A DNA stretch of 64,000 bases, taken from contig NW_022145604.1 in NCBI RefSeq assembly GCF_000002235.5, forward strand, positions 2,182,339 to 2,246,338, written 5' to 3'. This stretch comes from Strongylocentrotus purpuratus (Eukaryota > Echinodermata > Echinoidea > Camarodonta > Strongylocentrotidae). The notes under the pieces are model-generated. The model did not search any database and was not told where the DNA came from. It was given only the letters and a program-made list of their open reading frames with translations. The translations under genes and the position numbers were made by a program. This document shows positions 9,961 to 22,646 of the stretch, piece after piece (within the stretch, counting starts at the first letter, position 1; every line of letters starts with the position of its first letter).

Positions 9961-12900
9961 TTTTTTTTTCTTCTTCTATTTCTTCTTCTTCTTTTCCCTT
10001 TTCCCTTTCTCAATTGTTTTAAGTTTTATTTCCCCTTTATTTTATCTCGCTAACTGATTTCTGATATAAAAAAGAGGTTTACATCTGTGGTACAGAAATA
10101 GGTGAAATCTCGGAGTAAACGATAACAAGAAATGGGGGAATTAATAGAGCATAGATGAAAAGACGAAGACCGTGTTAGGGCTATAAACATTTTTTGTAAA
10201 ATGCTTCTCTTGACTTGTTCTTGTTATGTACAATAACTCTTCTGCCCTTCTATAGGGATTTAACTGACCTTGACAATTAAGAGGATTCCAAATGAAGAGA
10301 GGGTATTGGACATGCTTAATGTGTAGCTAGTTCAAAGCGTTTATTGACCAATTTTTTGCCTAGAATCAGGTTTCTCAAACGTCTTACAGGCAAATTTTGA
10401 AGGTGATAAACGCAAAGCCTTTTTTAAACGTCTTTAGGTATGGGCATATCTAAAGACGCAAAAAGGTGTGTTTTAATGTGACATACAGCAAGAATCACGT
10501 TTCTGAGAGATGATAAAAGCAAAGCTGTTTTGTACCCCACATACAAATCGGACCTTCCCAGGCTAATTTCCGGTTCGGAGGCTAGCGCGCGCCATGTGCT
10601 GTGTACAAGCATGTGTGTGTAGTTGACCTCCGAGAAACTGTCTGCTTCCCGGGTCAAACGGCGCAAAGCAGCTGCGCAGAGACAAGGCCTTTATTTTGAA
10701 TCGTGAAGAGACGATAAACGCGACATCCCGCAAATCACTTTCGTATAGTGGGGTTTGATATATACATATCTAGTGGCAATACCCGATAAACGCACCTATC
10801 ACCTCAGTCACACCGACAAGACTAACAACAGACCGACTACACAGGCCGCACAGAACATTACATTACTGCCGATGGCAAAGAACCTGTAGGTGTGGAATAG
10901 GTTTTTTTGTTGATGATTGATGATGGTTTTATTGAGAATAAAAGAACAACAATGCATCGCGGTCTAAACGGCCGAATTAGGCGATGTTTTACAAATGTAA
11001 AATACAATATATAAAACTATTCATATCAAATAACATCAAAATTAATGAACTGCGCTTGAATGAGTAAATAATTGTTTTAAACAATATTCAACTTAAAAAT
11101 TCATATTTATTATTTGATCTCCCTAAACTCATTTTATATAAAAAGGAGATAAAGAAAATTGAAGAAGAATATGTAGATGGTGTAGAGTAAGGAAAGAAAA
11201 GAAAGGAGGATTGTAAGATGGTAAGATTAGGAAGAAGAGGAAGAAGAAGACGAAAAAGTAGAAGAAAAGGAGGAAGAAAAACTAAACGATTCAAGTGGAG
11301 ATAGTAAGAGGATAAACAGAGAGTAGTGCGAATAGTTACACTATCATAAGGTATCGATATCAACATTATACACACTACAAATGATAGAGGCGAAGTTATG
11401 TAGAAAATAAATACTTATATGACAAATTGTACGAATTAAAATGTACTCTAGGGGTGGAGTCGGTTTGGCGGTGTGACCGACGTATTATATCCAACCGTTT
11501 GCTCTTTACAGAGAGGCCAAGGTAACGAAGCGTCTGAAAAGACTTGATAGCCTATAGATTCCCTTTATCAAGCCTTTAGGGAGGGGAAACAAAACGTTAA
11601 AAAGTTCATACTGCAGCTCCTTTGAAGAAAAAAGAGTGGAGAAAATTATTCCGGGAATCAAAATATCATATTGATTTATCAATGTCACTACTCTTTAATT
11701 ATCTTTTACTCTCTTTCTCTCTCTCCCTCCACCTCTCTCTTGATTCCCCCACTCCAATTCCCATGTGACTTACGAAAACTGGACCTTCACTACTATGCAC
11801 TAAGAGAATATCTTAAACAGATCAGGAGCCCAGGGTACAATATTAAAAATGAGTCCTTTTAATACTTGTTTAAGTAAAGTAAATGGTTGCAGCAACAACA
11901 CACGTATTTTTGACAGCCAGTCATAAACATCCGTCTATGACAGCATATCTTAATATTTGAAAAATGTGTTTAAAAAGACACGCTAAAAGGAAAGGCATTT
12001 TATACAAGTTTACCAAGACAACTCGACTATTCTTCATGTGTACCTATTCAAGATTTTGAAATACAATAAAGAAGGCTTACTTATTTGCATTTCTGCAATT
12101 TGCGTAACCATACGTCATCTATATCCAGCCTGCCAGAGCATTTTCACATTTGCACATGCGCACATCCATGAAGCATTTTAATTGGCTGGCCACGCAAAAC
12201 ACGTGACACCGGGTTTAAACCAATCATAGTTCGTGTCCGCACATAATAAATATTCATTTAATTGCTCCAAGAGTATAGCATCTTTAACATACTGAGCATA
12301 ACATGTTGTCTGTAAAATTTGTATGGTGTTAAAAAAGAAAAATCATCGTTTATTAAAGCTTCCCATAATTAAAGAGCGGGAGCTTGTTTGTATAGTCTTT
12401 GGAAAAAAATTTGATAGCTTCATATACTTGTATGACATTAAAAGAACAACAAGACAAAACAAAAAACAGCGACAAATGGTGAGGGTATTTTTTTGGTAAT
12501 CGCTCATTTAAGTGTATTACTATAAACCAAATGTTTTGCTGAGGATGATGAAGGCGAGGGCGTTGGCGTTATGGTTCGATTTGTTGTCATCTTCATCTCA
12601 TGTATTCCATGGTGTAACGAGGTTTCTTTAACAGATGAACCAGCTTGGTCACTCCATTAGGGATTATGCAGCATCTAGAAAGGTAATAAATATTTCCTAT
12701 ATCATTGAAAAAATCAAAAAAATTGTTTATGGGTCAAATATAATCTACAAATTGATGCAGCATTTTGGTTAATGAGTTTTAAAAATAATGTGGGGCTCTA
12801 AAGAGCGCGATGACAATAAGGACTGTCAAGAACTCATATCAATGGCAATATCAATAGCCTATTGGATTGACTGCAAGAATCAGGGTTAGATTACGTAATG

Positions 12901-13690
12901 TCGTTGTAATTTTCTCATATTATAAATGAGGATAGATAAGGCCATTAAAAATGCCTTTGGTATATTTTTGTATAAAGTAAATGCAACCGTGTTAAGATGA
13001 ATTTATGAAAGTCAGAGGCGGCACCAGATTGTTGTGGGTGTGAGGGATGATTGAAAACTGACAAGTATATTATTTCTATTAAGCATACAGAGCTTTTGCC
13101 AATCTTTGATTCGATAGGGAGGCGGGGGGGGCGCATTCTCATCTATTTTATCCGTCCAATTGGATATGGACTACAGTTAAATAAATAGGAAATTTTAACA
13201 AACTGAAAGGGGAATGATGAGTAGAGTACCGTGGTTCCGGCTAATAAGGGGGGTGGGGGGAGGGAGGCGGCAAACAATTTACGGTGCTTATTGTAAATGA
13301 GTTATTGATGGGACCGTGCGTAGTAGTATTATGAGAATAGTCGAGGCATTTCTTTCTCTTCTTACATTTTTTGTCCGATCTCCTCCACTTTCCTCGTTTT
13401 GAAATTCAATTTTAATTTTTTATCATTTCTACAATGCACACCAGTAATCTTCTCCATCTCAGATTCACCTGTTTCACGAAATCTTCATCAGACACATGTT
13501 ATTATCACCCATTATGATTTGATATTCGTCTATTGATTATCCTAATCTTTATGCTCTTTAAGTATCATTACTTTCTCGTTGTTGTAATAAAATTGCATTC
13601 ATAGTTGAGTCTATCTGTTTATGAATTGCACATTCTATATATATATAATCTATGCCATCATCATTTTTATAATCAATAATATAATCAATT
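9961..13690. other. Intergenic DNA
   Basis: No gene could be supported. The stretch 11150-11290 is purine-rich (AGAAGAAG type). Around 12170-12240 an inverted pair of CCAAT boxes (ATTGG and CCAAT) flanks a CACGTG E-box, a promoter-like cluster without a matching gene. Confidence 0.4.
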
Positions 13691-13699
13691 ATTCATTAA

Positions 13700-13838
13700 A
13701 TTAATATTCTAGTTATTATTATTATTATCGTTATTATTATTATTATCATTATCATTATTATCATTTTTGTTATTATTATTGTTATTGTTATCATACGTAG
13801 TAGTACTAGAAGTAGTAGAACTAGTATTAGAAGTAGTG

Positions 13839-13875
<37 letters not shown>

Positions 13876-13890
13876 CAGTAGTAGTAGTAT

Positions 13891-13926
<36 letters not shown>

Positions 13927-13946
13927 TAGCAGCAGCAGCAGCAGTA

Positions 13947-14017
<71 letters not shown>

Positions 14018-14040
14018 TATTAGCAGTAGTAGCATCATCA
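13700..14040. repeat. (TTA)n / (GTA)n compound microsatellite
   Basis: Imperfect TTATTATTA and TCATTA runs pass into about 250 bases of GTA/GTAGTA with GCA interruptions. Poly-Val and poly-Thr open frames here are repeat artefacts. Confidence 0.9.
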
Positions 14041-14049
14041 TCATTGTGA

Positions 14050-16350
14050 TCATTATTCGATTTCAGGGGTGAAAGATCCTCGTGCCCATAGTCCCCCTGT
14101 GTAACTATAGTTCCACCACTCAATATAGTATTCATTTCGATCTTAAGACCCTTTAACATCTTTTAAATGTTACCATGAAAGGAGTTCTTTCCATTTTATC
14201 ATAAAGAAAAAAATTCCAAGGAGAAGATTGAATACCTACGAGCCATTGCTTCCAATAGGTCTAGCGAACTACTTGAATGGAATGAAAAAAATCATTTTAA
14301 AGTAACAGCCAGCAGAAGGATAATCGGAATGGAGAACTTTGAATAAAGAAGTCAACAATATAATCAAGAAAATGAGTCGAGAATTCATGTTTTCAAAAAT
14401 TGTAAAATGTGCATTATGGTTGGCCTATATTTCGTAAATAAAGAAAAGTTTGGGAACTGCCTTTCCTGTCACGACTTGTGTCTGCTCACCTTCAAATCCT
14501 CATACTATTTGCTATTCATTCACAATCTTAACTTGAAGAATTGAAAAGGGTTTACGTCATTCTGTTTTTCTCATATTGCTAGCCGGTATATTTCTTTTCC
14601 TTCGGTCATTTAAAGGAAATATAAGCAAATATCGTACTTCCTTTCAAATAGGCTCAGCTTGCCCTTTTGAACGATAAACTTTGAGGAAAATAATCCTCGA
14701 TCCGCTCTGTTTTGTCTGTGAGTGTTCAATAAAACGCAATTCAAGTAAAATTTCAAAGGTTTTCTCTGCTAATGGAAAAAAACCTGCTCAAGAATACTGA
14801 ATGAAAAGAAAAAAAGATGAAAAAAATAACGATGCTTCCGACGTTCTTCCTCTACTTTGTCAAATTTTCTGAAGAACGACGACAAAAAAAAAACTGTTCA
14901 CGTGACTTACGAAGGCGTAAAGGATATTTGAAATGAAAGGAACTCTTTGAACTTCATGGAATTGTAAGTCTATTAAAACGAAGGACGAAAGCTCACTAAA
15001 TAGCAACTTATTCCCCAATATCAAAATACATTCTTATGTAGGTCTATGAAACAGGTTAATGTATGCATTACACATCAAAACTTCGTGGTATTACCGCGCC
15101 CATGTCCTTTAGTCAAGTGGATTGAAAATACTTTATAAAACATCTAGCAAGTCTACGAAACGCGGGGCTTCTTTTCTAACTCCATCAAAGGTATAATTCC
15201 TCCCCACGCATCCTGTTTATCAGTCTCTTAATACACCATCAACATATTTTCAATGTTAGGGGCACGCTGAATGAGGGCCCTTTTACGTAAATAATCCGAC
15301 ACTCTTTTTCTCACAGCCTCATCCTACATAATTATTTTCATAGGCAGGCAAACTGACTAAGTTAATCGATTCAAATGTTTATTTATTTCTGTGTTAATTT
15401 GAAACGGCATTGTTTGGATGACTTTGCAATAAAGGACATACCAACGACAGAAAGAAAAGCTCCTTATATTTTTTGTATTTTTTTTCTCTCTCGGAATTGT
15501 GTTCCCACTTTTAAAAACAAAATCTTTGATCTGCACCTGATATAGACACTCCATTCTGACTTTCTTTACAATCAGTACAGGTAATTTTTCCACTGATTGG
15601 GAAGGAAGAACTAATTTCCAGTTACATCACCAATTAGAAGAAGCTCTTCAGTGACTCCGTTCATGCAAGAAGAACATCACTCAAAATGAGCAAACTCATT
15701 GCACAGACCTTTATAGCAGTGCTGAGGGGTAGACGTTTCGAAAAAGGAGATTTCTTTCTATGTGCGGAAGCTGGAAGGGTAGCCCCCTCTCTCCCTCTTC
15801 TGCCATTTAGACTACCATGTACAGACGGGGGCCGGAGGGGGGGGGGGCTACTATGGCTGCAGCATAGCCACCCCCACCCCGGATTTATTTTCACTACAAA
15901 ACAAGTGTCAACACTTTTGCGCGCGCGGAAAATTCAGAATCTTAAGATATTCGACCAAAAGGTGTCAGCCTCCCTCCCCGCCAACGAAAATACACCCATA
16001 TTTTATGCTCGCATACATGAATTAGAAATATTAATAAAATAAGCCGATAATAAAGTAGTTCCTTGCAATTAAGCGTAGGCCTAGAGCGCTTTAAATTTGT
16101 GCGCACTGCGCGCAATAAGTGCTTGCGTTACAAGCTAGCTAGCGCAGCAACTAATAGGGGCTTATTTGCATTGCAGTGTTTGGAGAGAAAAAAAAAGGCG
16201 CCAAAATGGGATTTCGTGATTTTCTTACGACTAGGAAAAGGCGGCTTTTAACCAGAATACAGATTCCAATGCACGTAAGAAATACTCAACTTATCATGTT
16301 TTGTTTTCCATTTCTCTAACAATGCTATAGGCCCTTAGGTCACCGAGCAC
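14050..16350. other. Intergenic DNA
   Basis: No gene supported. A frame at 15686-16042 lacks any recognisable domain and is crossed by a G-run, so it is not called. Confidence 0.4.
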
Positions 16351-16358
16351 TGTAAAAA

Positions 16359-16382
16359 AAAAAAAGGGGGGGGGGGGGGGGG
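16359..16382. repeat. Poly(A)-poly(G) tract
   Basis: A run of A passes directly into a run of about 17 G, one of many G-homopolymers in this window. Confidence 0.9.
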
Positions 16383-16440
16383 CGGTAAAAAAAAATCCTA
16401 ACATGAGAGAGTCTGACTACGGTACGAGTCTTAACATTTT

Positions 16441-16552
16441 GCGGGCAATATAATCCAACTTGGGCATATTTCTTTTTAATCCTCAAATTACAATAAAATG
16501 TTATCGCGATTTAGGAAACATTGCTCAAGTTGGGCTTTCAATTATTGCCCAA
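16441..16552. repeat. Small imperfect hairpin repeat
   Basis: GGGCAATATAATCCAACTTG on the left is matched by an inverted copy on the right (TGCTCAAGTTGGGC, then ATTATTGCCC). The size and shape suit a MITE remnant. Confidence 0.5.
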
Positions 16553-17239
16553 ATGTTTTTCTAACCCACAATAAAAAAAAACCTGATGGGCAGTTTACTC
16601 ATTAGTGTTATGCAAGTAGATCTATGATTAGTGGTGTTGTGTCACTTTTTGCTTTGGAATGTTAACAAAATGCATGGACCAAAAAGTACCCCAACAACCA
16701 TACATATTCGTTTTGTATAATATTGTCTAACATAATTTTTGAAAGTTTTATGAAATATTGCATGTATTATTTTTAATTGCTGGTTTGAATCAACTATCCG
16801 AATACTTATCAAATTCGGGGTGGTTGTTAAGAGACTTATTAATAATTAATATCATCTGTTAGTTCATATCTCTTTCTTGGAAAAGAATTCGTTATTGATT
16901 TCATGAGTTTTCCTATTTCCGACCTAATTTTATTATGTATACAAAACTTTTCTTTTGATTGTGCAGTGCAGATCTACTTAATTTACATCGCTTGTCAAGG
17001 TGATTTTCTCCCTTCTTTTCCTCGTTTATTGTATATACTGGCAGACGGAGGCGTTGCTTTCGCAGATCAGAGACACTGTAGCTATATCTAGACACCTTCA
17101 GTTCGATCCACCTCATCTGATTGAAACCTTCTTCCAGTTAATTGGTGAGAAAAACATCTTTAATTTGGCAACATAATTATCTTGGAGAAAGAGGGAACAG
17201 GCCGGGTTGTTATGATGGAGGTTGTGTGTCTGGACACGT

Positions 17240-17705
17240 CATATAATAATAATACTAGCTAGTTCTTATAACGCTCTTCAGGACCGATGGCCCTCTCAAA
17301 GTGCTTTACAGATATTTATACATTATTACCCCGGTCATCGGATTCAGGCTTACCCGCATACAATGTATGCACATTCTCAGGAGCAACATTCACATGTTTG
17401 CTGTAGACTTTCACCTAAAACTTCATCCAGTAGCACCAACGATAATGGACACTACAAAATATACAAAATGTATACAAGTGTATATTTGGAAAGATTCATG
17501 AAAATATTGCATGTTGTCTAGTTCAATTCACTGTTTAAAATCATATCTGTCTGATGGGAAATTAACCTGTCCGGACACATGACATAATGTTAAAGACCAG
17601 AGCATGGAATGATCTCGATTCGACATTAGTATCCCTGACTGACTCAGCAATGTTTAAAGTAGCACTCCTTCCGAAATCAGTCCACCCTCTGCCACCTCGA
17701 CCTCC
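17240..17705 (+). mobile_element. Echinoid-style interspersed repeat with LINE tail remnant
   Basis: At 17290-17340 CTCAAAGTGCTTTACAGAT is followed by TTACCCCGGTCATCGGATTC, a motif I recognise as a common interspersed repeat style in sea urchin DNA. At about 17590-17680 a frame reads RAWNDLDSTLVS then FKVALL, matching the end of non-LTR reverse transcriptases. The two may be parts of separate insertions. Confidence 0.45.
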
Positions 17706-18414
17706 AGTTTAAATTCCACTAGGAATCTTTTGGAGGAACAACAACCAAGTACCAAGTAAAGAGATCATATTTAGCTCGTTGAATACTAAGCTCAAGATAA
17801 CTCCGGTTGTAATCGGGAAAATATGTGTTATACTAAATAAGATTGTGTTCATTAGGTTAAATAACCAACCTTTAGGCCTGTAATATATTTTCATTACCCC
17901 AGCTGCAAGATACTTATATCAACCCCCACCCCCTTCCCCCGAATAAAAAAAAAAAGCACAACTAATTATAAAAATTATGCACGATCCCTTCAAGTAAAAA
18001 AAAAAACGAATTATTTCGATTATGATATAATTATATATCATTCAATTACTTGCATTTGTGTCAATCAGTATCCATTCCCACAAGTTAATGCTCTTATTAG
18101 ATTGCAAACGAGGCGTCATTTGCCTGACGCATACTGACGTTAGAGACGGGTGTGTTCATTGACTCTTCAAATTAGAGTGACAACCTTTAAAAAAAAGAAT
18201 TATAAACAAAATAGAAAGTGCAAGCAGTGCTTTTAGTAATCGGCTAATATTGATTTTAACAGAAGTTAGCAACCACGCGAACGAACTATCTTGATCAATT
18301 TGCAATTCATAGACTCAATATTAAGCGTATAAGTAACAATTACGTAATCGAATTGTTCAACGGGCAATAACCATAAATTGAAATGACGTCAGAGTCTATT
18401 GCATCTATTTGTAG

Positions 18415-18634
18415 ATATGTATCCCTTGCTATGTGGCTTACTGAGTGAGCTTGAGCCCTGGAGTGGAACCCTGTTCTGGGATACGTACGGAGATTGGCTC
18501 CTCCATAAAGTTAATCATCCTGTCCCGAGCCTCGATTCACCTCGCATCGGACCAGCAGCTCACAGAGCAGACATCAAAGCTCTCAAGTTTGCTACTCGTA
18601 AGTCACATGGAGAGGGAACAGATGGAAAAGAGAA

Positions 18635-18674
<40 letters not shown>

Positions 18675-19567
18675 AGAGAAAGTGGGGAGGGGGGGGGGGA
18701 TTGTCTTCCATGTTATGCCGCGATAAACCGTTGTCATGGTTGTCGAGGTATATGCGTTTGATGATGATGATAATGACGATGCTGATGATGGACATGATAA
18801 ACAATATGGATGATCATGATACCGGTGATGGTAATGATTAGGGTGATGATGAGGATGATGACGAAAATGATGATGATGGTGATGAAGATGGTGATGGTGA
18901 CGATGATGGTGATTGTATAATGATGAGGATGGTGATTGTAATGATGAGGATGGTGATTGTTATGAGAAGGATGGTGGATGATTATGATGATACTGAATGC
19001 TATTAAACCAACTGATTTAATCGAATTTGCTTTTCCCGTCAATCCACAGATCATCTTTGGCCGGCATCATACTGGCGAGACAAACACTGCTACAGATGCT
19101 TCATCAAAGAATTCGGAGCTCGCCCTCTACGGCTGACCAGTAACCAATGTGCAAGACACGCCTGCCAAAGTTGGGTTCGTCGACTCCTCGACGACCTGCG
19201 CGAGCAGCAACCCGGTTTCTCCTCACGGAGTCTCCTAATTCCTCGACGAGACCGGTCGTCGACAAGGAGAGGGAGATCCAGCTTGAAGAGTCCGGCTCGT
19301 AAGAGCACCAGGAGACGGAGCTCGAGCTCCACCCCTAATCGACCTTCAGGTAGCACGAAGCATCATCGAATCACAATGGTCACTACGCTTACTGATCCGT
19401 TGAAAGACGAAGAACCAAATCAGGAGGACACTCGCTCATCCCCAAGAAGGAGAACAACCTCACGTGGTTTGGGTTATGAGATGAAAGCAAACACTAGGAA
19501 AGGATGGCCTAGCATGGATAATGACCATGCCACACCTGTCATCATGTTCGTTGACGACGCCGACTAA
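18415..19567 (+). CDS. Unrecognised Cys/Arg/Ser-rich protein, last two exons
   Basis: Exon a is 18415-18597: acceptor CTATTTGTAG before it, perfect donor CTC/GTAAGT after it. Exon b is 19050-19567: acceptor AATCCACAG, stop TAA at the end. They join in frame (phase 1) to give at least 232 residues from the ATG at 18417. Part 1 is Trp-rich (ELEPWSGTLFWDTYGDWLL). Part 2 opens HHLWPASYWRDKHCYRCF, then ARPLRLTSNQCARHACQSWV, that is CxxC-x16-Cx4C, possibly a metal site. The rest is an Arg/Ser-rich basic tail (RSSTRRGRSS, KSTRRRSSSS), then an acidic end. The acceptor before the ATG means upstream exons may exist. I do not recognise the family. The Cys spacing only vaguely resembles Rab-effector FYVE-like zinc fingers. 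Splice sites plus a long open exon make a real gene likely. Confidence 0.6.
18635..18700. repeat. (GA)n and G-rich tract
   Basis: A simple repeat just inside the intron of the unrecognised gene. Frames across it are artefacts. Confidence 0.9.
18758..18990. repeat. Imperfect GAT/GGTGAT minisatellite
   Basis: Repeats of GATGATGATGGTGAT type with a GATTGTAATGATGAGGATG variant repeated at its end. Intronic. Confidence 0.85.
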
Positions 19568-19795
19568 AAACAGCGAACAAAGAGACATATGCGGCCGTTA
19601 ACCAATTCATTAATGAAGGACTCTCTATTTCAGACAAATTGAGTTGTTTCATAAAAAAAGGAAAAGCCCTAACGCTATGATCAAATACATCTCGGGGATA
19701 TAACACAACATTTGACAGGTTAAAATATTTTTTCTGCCACGTTTAAAAATGGAAAGGAAATAGAATTCAGAGGTGATTTGTGAATGACAACAGAC

Positions 19796-19895
19796 CATGA
19801 ATGAATGAATGAATGAATGAATGTATGAAAGAATGAATAAATGAATGAAAGAATGAATGAATGAATGAATGAATGAATGAATGAATGAATGAAAC
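19796..19895. repeat. (GAAT)n tetranucleotide repeat
   Basis: About 24 nearly perfect GAAT units, just 3' of the unrecognised gene. Confidence 0.95.
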
Positions 19896-19899
19896 TGAC

Positions 19900-21590
19900 C
19901 ATGAGTTTATAGATTCAGAAAATAGCTTCATTATACCAGACTTTTCTCTACAAGACCAAACGAGGAAGAAAATTAGCGAAATATTACATGTACATCGGAA
20001 ATATTTATAAAAAGGTTTTTATTTTTTACTCGATCAGCATTCGATCGTTGCAGCCGAATCCATGCCAAACATGGCCTGTCTCATGACCCGGGGGTGGGGT
20101 AGGACAAAACAAGTACTAAGGTAAGCCATTAAGGTTATAAAGGACACAGCCCGGTTAATGCCTCTCCTATATAAAAACGCCGGTGTTCGTAATCTAGTAA
20201 TCCAGAAGCTAATACTCTTCAATCGTAAAACGTCGTCTCGATTATGCTCTGACGCAAATTGCGAAATGATAAAGTGCTTACAAATATTGGTCTGTCTCTT
20301 TTTAATTACTTCGTCACCCAGGTTTTTTTTAAAGTGACGATTCATGCGCGAAGTTCAAATTTACTCAATCGAGGTTTTGAAAGCGATCGAGAGCAAAGCG
20401 AGTTGCGGTAAATAAAATGACAATTTATTATTGTAAACAAATGGTAGATACTTTATCAATGATTTTTGTCATTTGTCAGTGCAAAAAGGCTTTGTGAAAC
20501 GACCCCTGGTCATTTAATTAGGGAATGATGTGACAGAAAGGCGATCAAATAAGCTGAGGGTGGCTTTTCGAGATGATCCTCTGCGGACGCTTCATCCGGG
20601 TAATTTATTGAACAAGTTAAGCCATCTTTACGATTGGAAGATAGGAGTGAAACGTCATCATGGTCAAACTCGAGCTCATGTCTGCAACGGCCGATTGATA
20701 TCCGACTAGCCTGACGCTGGGCGCTTCATTGAACTTGTCACACGCATTCAGGCACTTGAACACAGGCTGAAGAACCGATCTGCCTCGAAGAGCCATGAAT
20801 CGGTCCTTTTGGGGTCGGCATGGAATCGGTTTTGGCTGTGTTACTGAAATAATGTTATTATTCTTAACTAGGAATAGCCGGGGAATAGCCCAACGATTTA
20901 ACTGTTATCTACGATTGAATCATTGACAATTATTTAACTACTTACTCGATACTTCAGCACCATCTTTTGCCGGGGACTTTTTTAATTCTTCACCAATTCC
21001 CACTTTTGCTCCCTGAGTGTCATCGATGCTTATTATTAACCATAAGGATGTTCTACTATTGGATCTAATATTTTGCTATCCTTATAATTCATGTTTGACG
21101 GATGGAAAGGGTGACATGTGCCTCAGCCTCAGGAATGCATCACATTTGAACATCACCGTGAGGCAGCTCATATAATTTGTTTTGGATAGAGAACTGCACA
21201 TCTTCAGCAAGTGTTCACATCAGAATTCACTCTTTTCAAGAAAATAAGTTCAGTGTGTTTTCAAAGGCCACTGGACGCGGCACCTTGGTTATATACGTTC
21301 ATCAAGGATACACGCATGTACCTCAACACTCCTCTAACTGTACTTCAGCACCACGTTATAGAGTCCACCCTTTACGAGAAGTCAGGATTTTTTACCCTGA
21401 GACATTCACAAGTCGTCGCTTTCTATATAATTATAATATGCATAAACGTAACAAAACTTCTTCATGAATTTCTTCAAGATTTTTTGAGGTAATGTAATCC
21501 CATAACTGATGAGAATATACACAGAATTGTACAACCTTACGATTTACCCCACTCTCTTCAAGAATCCAGTTGCTTCTGAACGTTCACAGG
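19900..21590. other. Intergenic DNA
   Basis: Nothing supported as coding. It probably holds the promoter and 5' UTR of the aminergic receptor. A usable splice acceptor (GAACGTTCACAG) ends near 21590. Confidence 0.4.
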
Positions 21591-21618
21591 ACATTGATGT
21601 AGACTCTGGAATTGCCAC

Positions 21619-21645
21619 ATGCCCAAATTTCGTATTCGACAATGA
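21619..21645 (+). promoter_or_regulatory. Upstream ORF overlapping the receptor start
   Basis: An 8-codon frame (MPKFRIRQ) whose TGA stop overlaps the receptor's ATGATG start pair (CAATGATGG). If transcribed, this arrangement suits termination-reinitiation control of translation. Confidence 0.45.
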
Positions 21646-22646
21646 TGGATCCTTACAATCTTACCACAGGTATACCTGAAGTACAACAGGATATATCTTA
21701 TGTTCGCTATGTGTTGGTCAGTGTCTTCTTTCTGCCGTGTGCCATTGTCATTTTTGTCGGAAACACATTTGTCCTGTTGGCGTACAAGAGGGACAAACGG
21801 ATCCGGAGAAATACAACCAACGCCTATATCCTCAACCTTGCTGTGGCCGACCTTCTTGTGGGTGTTGACATGGCAATTCATTTCCCTATATATCTTACAG
21901 GTAAGTGTAAGTTTGGCGGGGCGTTTTGTATCGTCTTGATGGCGCTGGACTACACAGCGACGGACATGTCTATAATGACGATCATCGCCATCAGCGTCGA
22001 CAGGTACCTTATGGTGCACAATTCCCTACGGCATCTATCGAGACAATCCCACAAGAAGGTAGCCATCAATTGCAGTATCCTCTGGATGACCTGTCTAGCT
22101 GCCCATTCGACTCTTGCCTTCACCTACTCCTCAATGACAGGATTCCTGCATGATGAGAACAGAATAGCCGCGTGTGACCTTGGGTACGGAAAGAACCTGG
22201 TCGTCCTCATTGTAATGTTCTTAATCGAGTTCCTGGTTCCTGCTATATGCGTCTCCGCCCTCAATCTCACAGTGTATTTTCGTTTGAAGAGACGTACCAA
22301 CAAGCTCCAAACCAGGCAAGGTCGAGACCACCAAGTATCATCTGTGTCTCGGACAACCTCCTTGGAAAACGATGACATGCAGATTCATGGAAGCGGATCA
22401 GGTTCTCAACACCAAAAAGCGGCAAGGTTCTTGGCATTGCTTCTGATCGCCTTCACATTATGCTGGTTGCCCTTTTATATCAACGGATGCTATACATTTT
22501 TATATTCCTCTGGTCTTCATAATGAAGCGCTTACCCATCTCGTGACATTCGTTCTGTGGATGGGTTCTGCCATAAATCCATTCTTGTACGCTTTCACCAA
22601 CGTCTTCTTCAAGGAGAATTTTAAGCACTTTTTGAGATGCAAGTGA
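21642..22646 (+). CDS. Aminergic-type G-protein-coupled receptor (histamine H3 / muscarinic-like)
   Basis: An intron-free frame of 334 residues from the tandem ATGATG. Seven helices are clear. N6 is a glycosylation site. Marks: GNTFVLLAY (TM1), NLAVADLLVG (TM2), C96 and C178 for the disulfide, D103 at position 3.32 (the amine-binding Asp), DRY at 120-122, a basic third loop (about 213-262) shorter than in most amine receptors, FTLCWLPFY with W275 (TM6), and VLWMGSAINPFLYA (TM7). Trp at 7.43 is as in histamine H3/H4 receptors, where most amine receptors have Tyr. The tail FKENFKHFL is typical helix 8. The Asp, DRY and NPxxY are intact, so the gene looks functional. It would signal from the plasma membrane to G proteins. 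The exact ligand cannot be told; a trace-amine or orphan role is possible. Confidence 0.9.
   Translation: MMDPYNLTTGIPEVQQDISYVRYVLVSVFFLPCAIVIFVGNTFVLLAYKRDKRIRRNTTNAYILNLAVADLLVGVDMAIHFPIYLTGKCKFGGAFCIVLMALDYTATDMSIMTIIAISVDRYLMVHNSLRHLSRQSHKKVAINCSILWMTCLAAHSTLAFTYSSMTGFLHDENRIAACDLGYGKNLVVLIVMFLIEFLVPAICVSALNLTVYFRLKRRTNKLQTRQGRDHQVSSVSRTTSLENDDMQIHGSGSGSQHQKAARFLALLLIAFTLCWLPFYINGCYTFLYSSGLHNEALTHLVTFVLWMGSAINPFLYAFTNVFFKENFKHFLRCK

Noticed and set aside
9520-10057. Poly-Leu frames
   Set aside because: Microsatellite artefacts.
12541-12691. Possible small exon (MNQLGHSIRDYAASRK) with acceptor TTTCTTTAACAG and donor AAG/GTAATA, preceded by a MMKARALALWF frame
   Set aside because: The two frames are separated by a stop, the implied intron would be about a dozen bases, and the phase does not fit the exon at 18415.
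15686-16042. 118-residue frame starting MSKLIAQTFIAVLRG
   Set aside because: Crosses a G-run, no homology or splice support.
20034-20345. 103-residue minus-strand frame
   Set aside because: No domain, biased composition or repeats; likely chance.
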